Assembly: GCA_964620325.1 (NCBI GenBank)
Contig: CAZUIM010000027.1
Coordinates: 1 to 14,780 of the forward strand
Length of the DNA stretch: 14,780 bases
DNA from: CAZMYM01 sp964620325
Lineage (GTDB): Bacteria > Bipolaricaulota > Bipolaricaulia > UBA7950 > UBA9294
Reading direction: 5' to 3'
Shown here in pieces: positions 12,464 to 14,780 of the stretch. The position numbers and the translations under genes were made by a program. Position 1 is the first letter of the stretch, and each line of letters opens with the position of its first letter. The notes under the pieces are model-generated. The model saw nothing but the letters and a program-made list of their open reading frames with translations. It was not told the origin of the DNA and searched no databases.

Positions 12464-14626
12464 GTGGAACGGATCGTTGAGATCCTCAAGCGCCATTGGG
12501 GGTACGAGAGCTTCCTCCCGCTGCAGCGGAAGGCGATCGAAGCGGTCGTCGCCGGGCGGGATTCCGTCGTCGTCCTGCCGACCGGCGGCGGGAAGTCGCT
12601 CTGTTACCAGGTCCCGGCAGTCCGCCTCCCCGGAACCGCGATCGTCGTCTCTCCCCTCATCTCGCTGATGAAGGACCAGGTCGATGCGCTCGTCGAGTGC
12701 GGCGTCGCCGCCGACTGCCTGAACAGCGGCCAAACCGGAGCGGAACAAGACGACGTCGTCGCCCGTCTCCGTGCCGGCGACGTCAAGGTCCTCTACGTCT
12801 CCCCCGAGCGGCTGATGACCGACGGATTCCTCCGATTCCTCAAGTCGCAGTCCCTGTCGTACATCGCCGTCGACGAAGCTCACTGCGTCTCGATGTGGGG
12901 GCACGATTTCCGGCCGGAGTATCGCCAACTCGGCCGGCTGAAGAACGTCTTCCCGAAGATTGCGATCCACGCCTACACGGCGACCGCCACCGAGCACGTA
13001 CGGGACGACATCGTGGTGCAGCTCGGCCTGCGTCGTCCTGAGGTGATCGTCGGATCGTTCGATCGCCCGAACCTGATCTATTCGGTCGAACGGCGGGTCG
13101 ACGTCGTCTCTCAGGTCGCCGATGTCCTCGATCGGCATCGAAACGAATCGTCGATCGTCTATTGCATCCGCCGTGCCGACGTCGATGACCTTGCGGCCCG
13201 GCTGAGCGAGGCCGGATACCGCGTCGCCGCGTACCACGCCGGCCTCACGGCGCAGGAGCGGAAGCGGGTGCAGAACGCATTCATCGCCGAAGACGTCGAC
13301 ACGATCGTCGCCACGGTCGCGTTCGGGATGGGGATCGACAAGTCGAACGTCCGCGCCGTGATCCACGCCGGGATGCCGAAGTCGCTCGAGCACTATCAAC
13401 AGGAGAGCGGCCGGGCCGGGCGGGACGGTCTCGACGCCGAGTGCGTCCTCCTGTACGGGTCGGGCGATTACGGAACGTGGAAGTACCTGATCGAGCGGTC
13501 CGATTCGGAGGCGTCGCGGCGGATCGGCCTCTCGAAGCTCGGTGACATCGCGGCCTACGCGTCCGGCGTGACCTGTCGGCATCGGGCGATCTTGCGGTAC
13601 TTCGGGCAGGATCTGGAGGGGGAGAGCTGCAACGCGTGCGACGTCTGCTTCGGGGACCTCGAGCTGGCCGACGACGCCCTCGTCACGGCGCAGAAGATCC
13701 TCTCCTGCGTCTACAGGCTCGACGAGCACTTCGGCGGAGACTACACCGCCGCCGTCCTGACCGGGTCGCGTGAGCAGCGGCTCCTCGGCAACGGACACGA
13801 CGAGCTCTCGACCTACGGCCTCCTCTCCGATCACCCGAAGCGGCTCGTCCGCGATTGGATCGAGCAGTTGGTCGGTCAGGGGTTCCTCCAGAAGCGAGGG
13901 GAATACGATCTTCTCGCGATCCCCGAACGCGGTCGGCGAGTCCTCCGGGGGCAGGAGACCCCGCGCCTGCTGAGACCGGCCGACCGTCCGCGCAAGCGGG
14001 CGGCCGACGACTCGTGGGAGGGGGTCGATCGCGGCCTGTTCGACGCCCTTCGCGCGCTCCGCCGGGAGATCGCCAAGGAGAAGGGCGTCCCGGCGTACAT
14101 CGTCTTCGGGGACGCGGCGTTGCGGGAGATGGCCCGCCGTCGTCCGTCCTCCGTCGACGGATTCCTCGACGTCAGTGGGGTCGGCCAATCGAAGGCACGG
14201 CAGTACGGCGAGCGGTTCGTCGCAACGATCGGTGAATACGCCCGGAGTCACGGCCTCGAGTGCGACGTCGACCCGAGCGTCCGTCCGGCGCCGAAGCCGA
14301 AGCGGACGCGCCGCCAACGCTCGACCGTCGATCTGGCACGCGGTTTGGCCTACGGGCGCTTCGAGCGCGGCGAGTCGGTCTCCGCCGTCGCGGCAGCGAT
14401 CGAGCGGCGCACGGCGGTCGCTGTCAAGTATCTCCTCGACTTCATCCGCGACAGAGGGCTCACGTCGCCGGAGCCGTGGGTCGACCGCGCGACGTTCGAC
14501 CGGGTTGCGAAGATCGCCGAGGAGGCTGGGACCGCTCGACCGATGAAGATCGTCCGAGGACTGAACGGCGACGCCGACTACGACGCCGTTCAGATCGCCA
14601 TTGCCTGCCTCGAGAACATCGACTGA
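12464..14626 (+). CDS. recQ: ATP-dependent DNA helicase RecQ
   Basis: This complete 720-residue RecQ is a 3'-5' DNA helicase of recombination and replication-fork repair. The start is the GTG at 12464, with GAGGGG 7 bases upstream; the open frame continues upstream only by overlapping the previous gene. The helicase core has Walker A PTGGGKS (39-45), DEAH (137-140) with the RecQ aromatic loop CVSMWGHDFRPEY (141-153), motif III TATAT, and motif VI QESGRAGRDG (313-322). The zinc-binding site has C371, C389, C392 and C395. A winged-helix RQC region follows (about 400-500), then an HRDC domain (about 521-594). Last comes a helix-turn-helix domain of the HTH_40 type (about 618-716), found in many bacterial RecQ proteins. 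No key residue is missing. It may share a transcript with the two genes before it. Confidence 0.97.
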   Translation: MERIVEILKRHWGYESFLPLQRKAIEAVVAGRDSVVVLPTGGGKSLCYQVPAVRLPGTAIVVSPLISLMKDQVDALVECGVAADCLNSGQTGAEQDDVVARLRAGDVKVLYVSPERLMTDGFLRFLKSQSLSYIAVDEAHCVSMWGHDFRPEYRQLGRLKNVFPKIAIHAYTATATEHVRDDIVVQLGLRRPEVIVGSFDRPNLIYSVERRVDVVSQVADVLDRHRNESSIVYCIRRADVDDLAARLSEAGYRVAAYHAGLTAQERKRVQNAFIAEDVDTIVATVAFGMGIDKSNVRAVIHAGMPKSLEHYQQESGRAGRDGLDAECVLLYGSGDYGTWKYLIERSDSEASRRIGLSKLGDIAAYASGVTCRHRAILRYFGQDLEGESCNACDVCFGDLELADDALVTAQKILSCVYRLDEHFGGDYTAAVLTGSREQRLLGNGHDELSTYGLLSDHPKRLVRDWIEQLVGQGFLQKRGEYDLLAIPERGRRVLRGQETPRLLRPADRPRKRAADDSWEGVDRGLFDALRALRREIAKEKGVPAYIVFGDAALREMARRRPSSVDGFLDVSGVGQSKARQYGERFVATIGEYARSHGLECDVDPSVRPAPKPKRTRRQRSTVDLARGLAYGRFERGESVSAVAAAIERRTAVAVKYLLDFIRDRGLTSPEPWVDRATFDRVAKIAEEAGTARPMKIVRGLNGDADYDAVQIAIACLENID

Positions 14627-14653
14627 TCCCAACCATCCTCGCGACGAACGTCG

Positions 14654-14780
14654 GCAACCGCGAACCGCGAACCCCGAACTCCGAACCGCGAACTCCGAAC
14701 TCCGACCCCGAACCGCGAACTGTGAACCGCGAACCGCGAACTCCGAACCCCGAACCGCGAACCGCGAACTCCGAACCCCG
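14654..14780. repeat. Degenerate 7-bp tandem repeat (CGAACNN), running off the window end
   Basis: From 14661 the sequence is 17 near-perfect copies of a 7-bp unit, almost all CGAACCG, CGAACCC or CGAACTC, plus a partial copy at the edge. A degenerate copy (GCAACCG) sits at 14654-14660. One copy has lost a base (CGACCC at 14703-14708), one is CGAACTG and one is TGAACCG. Near the end the order CCG, CTC, CCC, CCG recurs with a 28-base period. It starts about 30 bases after the recQ stop. The array is too short in unit and has no spacers, so it is not CRISPR. Its function is unknown. Confidence 0.95.

Noticed and set aside
12233..14632. 799-codon ORF on the minus strand opposite recQ
   Set aside because: It is an exact antisense shadow of a full-length RecQ with all motifs. 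Its translation is rich in Asp, Arg and Val with no domain, as expected from GC-rich codon bias.
14661..14780. Heptamer array as a CRISPR
   Set aside because: The unit is 7 bp and there are no unique spacers between copies.
1..14780. tRNA, rRNA or riboswitch
   Set aside because: No T-loop-like GGTTCGA with a matching acceptor stem, no rRNA-like conserved blocks and no recognisable riboswitch core were seen in the intergenic regions.

Overview
This is a GC-rich bacterial window (about 63-65% by eye). It carries ordinary chromosomal genes packed on both strands, and no rRNA, tRNA, CRISPR array or insertion sequence could be seen. The solute-binding protein has a type I signal peptide without a lipobox, and two other secreted proteins look beta-strand rich. 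Both points favour an organism with a periplasm and outer membrane. The protein style (secreted beta-rich proteins of no recognised family, DUF2062, a Chloroflexota-like metallophosphoesterase) suggests an uncultured deep-branching lineage such as Bipolaricaulota, but that placement is a low-confidence guess.

Region 1 (1-5340, + strand) is a peptide-type ABC importer: partial dppD, dppF, a possible 35-codon ORF, dppB, dppC and a family 5 solute-binding protein. The binding protein has its own predicted promoter and a perfect Shine-Dalgarno sequence, and it ends in the window's only textbook rho-independent terminator.

Region 2 (5342-7158) holds a broken DUF2062 membrane gene on the minus strand. 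Its N-terminal half is joined out of frame to an unrelated-looking tail. Divergent from it is a secreted, probably beta-barrel protein with a helical insert.

Region 3 (7332-9329) contains radC (minus), a roughly 410-base gap with an 11-bp inverted repeat and an AT-rich stretch, a small Cro/CI-type regulator (+), and a secreted protein of unknown function (minus). The stop codons of the last two abut.

Region 4 (9388-14626) contains an MFS transporter (minus), then on the plus strand a metallophosphoesterase overlapping a ParB-fold protein, then a full-length RecQ helicase. A degenerate 7-bp tandem repeat starts about 30 bases after recQ and runs off the window end.

The most notable signals are these: a -10-like hexamer lies 6-9 bases upstream of several start codons, suggesting leaderless transcription; a tiny ORF bridges dppF and dppB with ATGA overlaps at both ends; the DUF2062 locus is broken; the phosphoesterase/ParB-like/RecQ cluster may be a module; and the heptamer repeat lies at the window edge. 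All functional calls come from reading translations and motifs; no database search was run.
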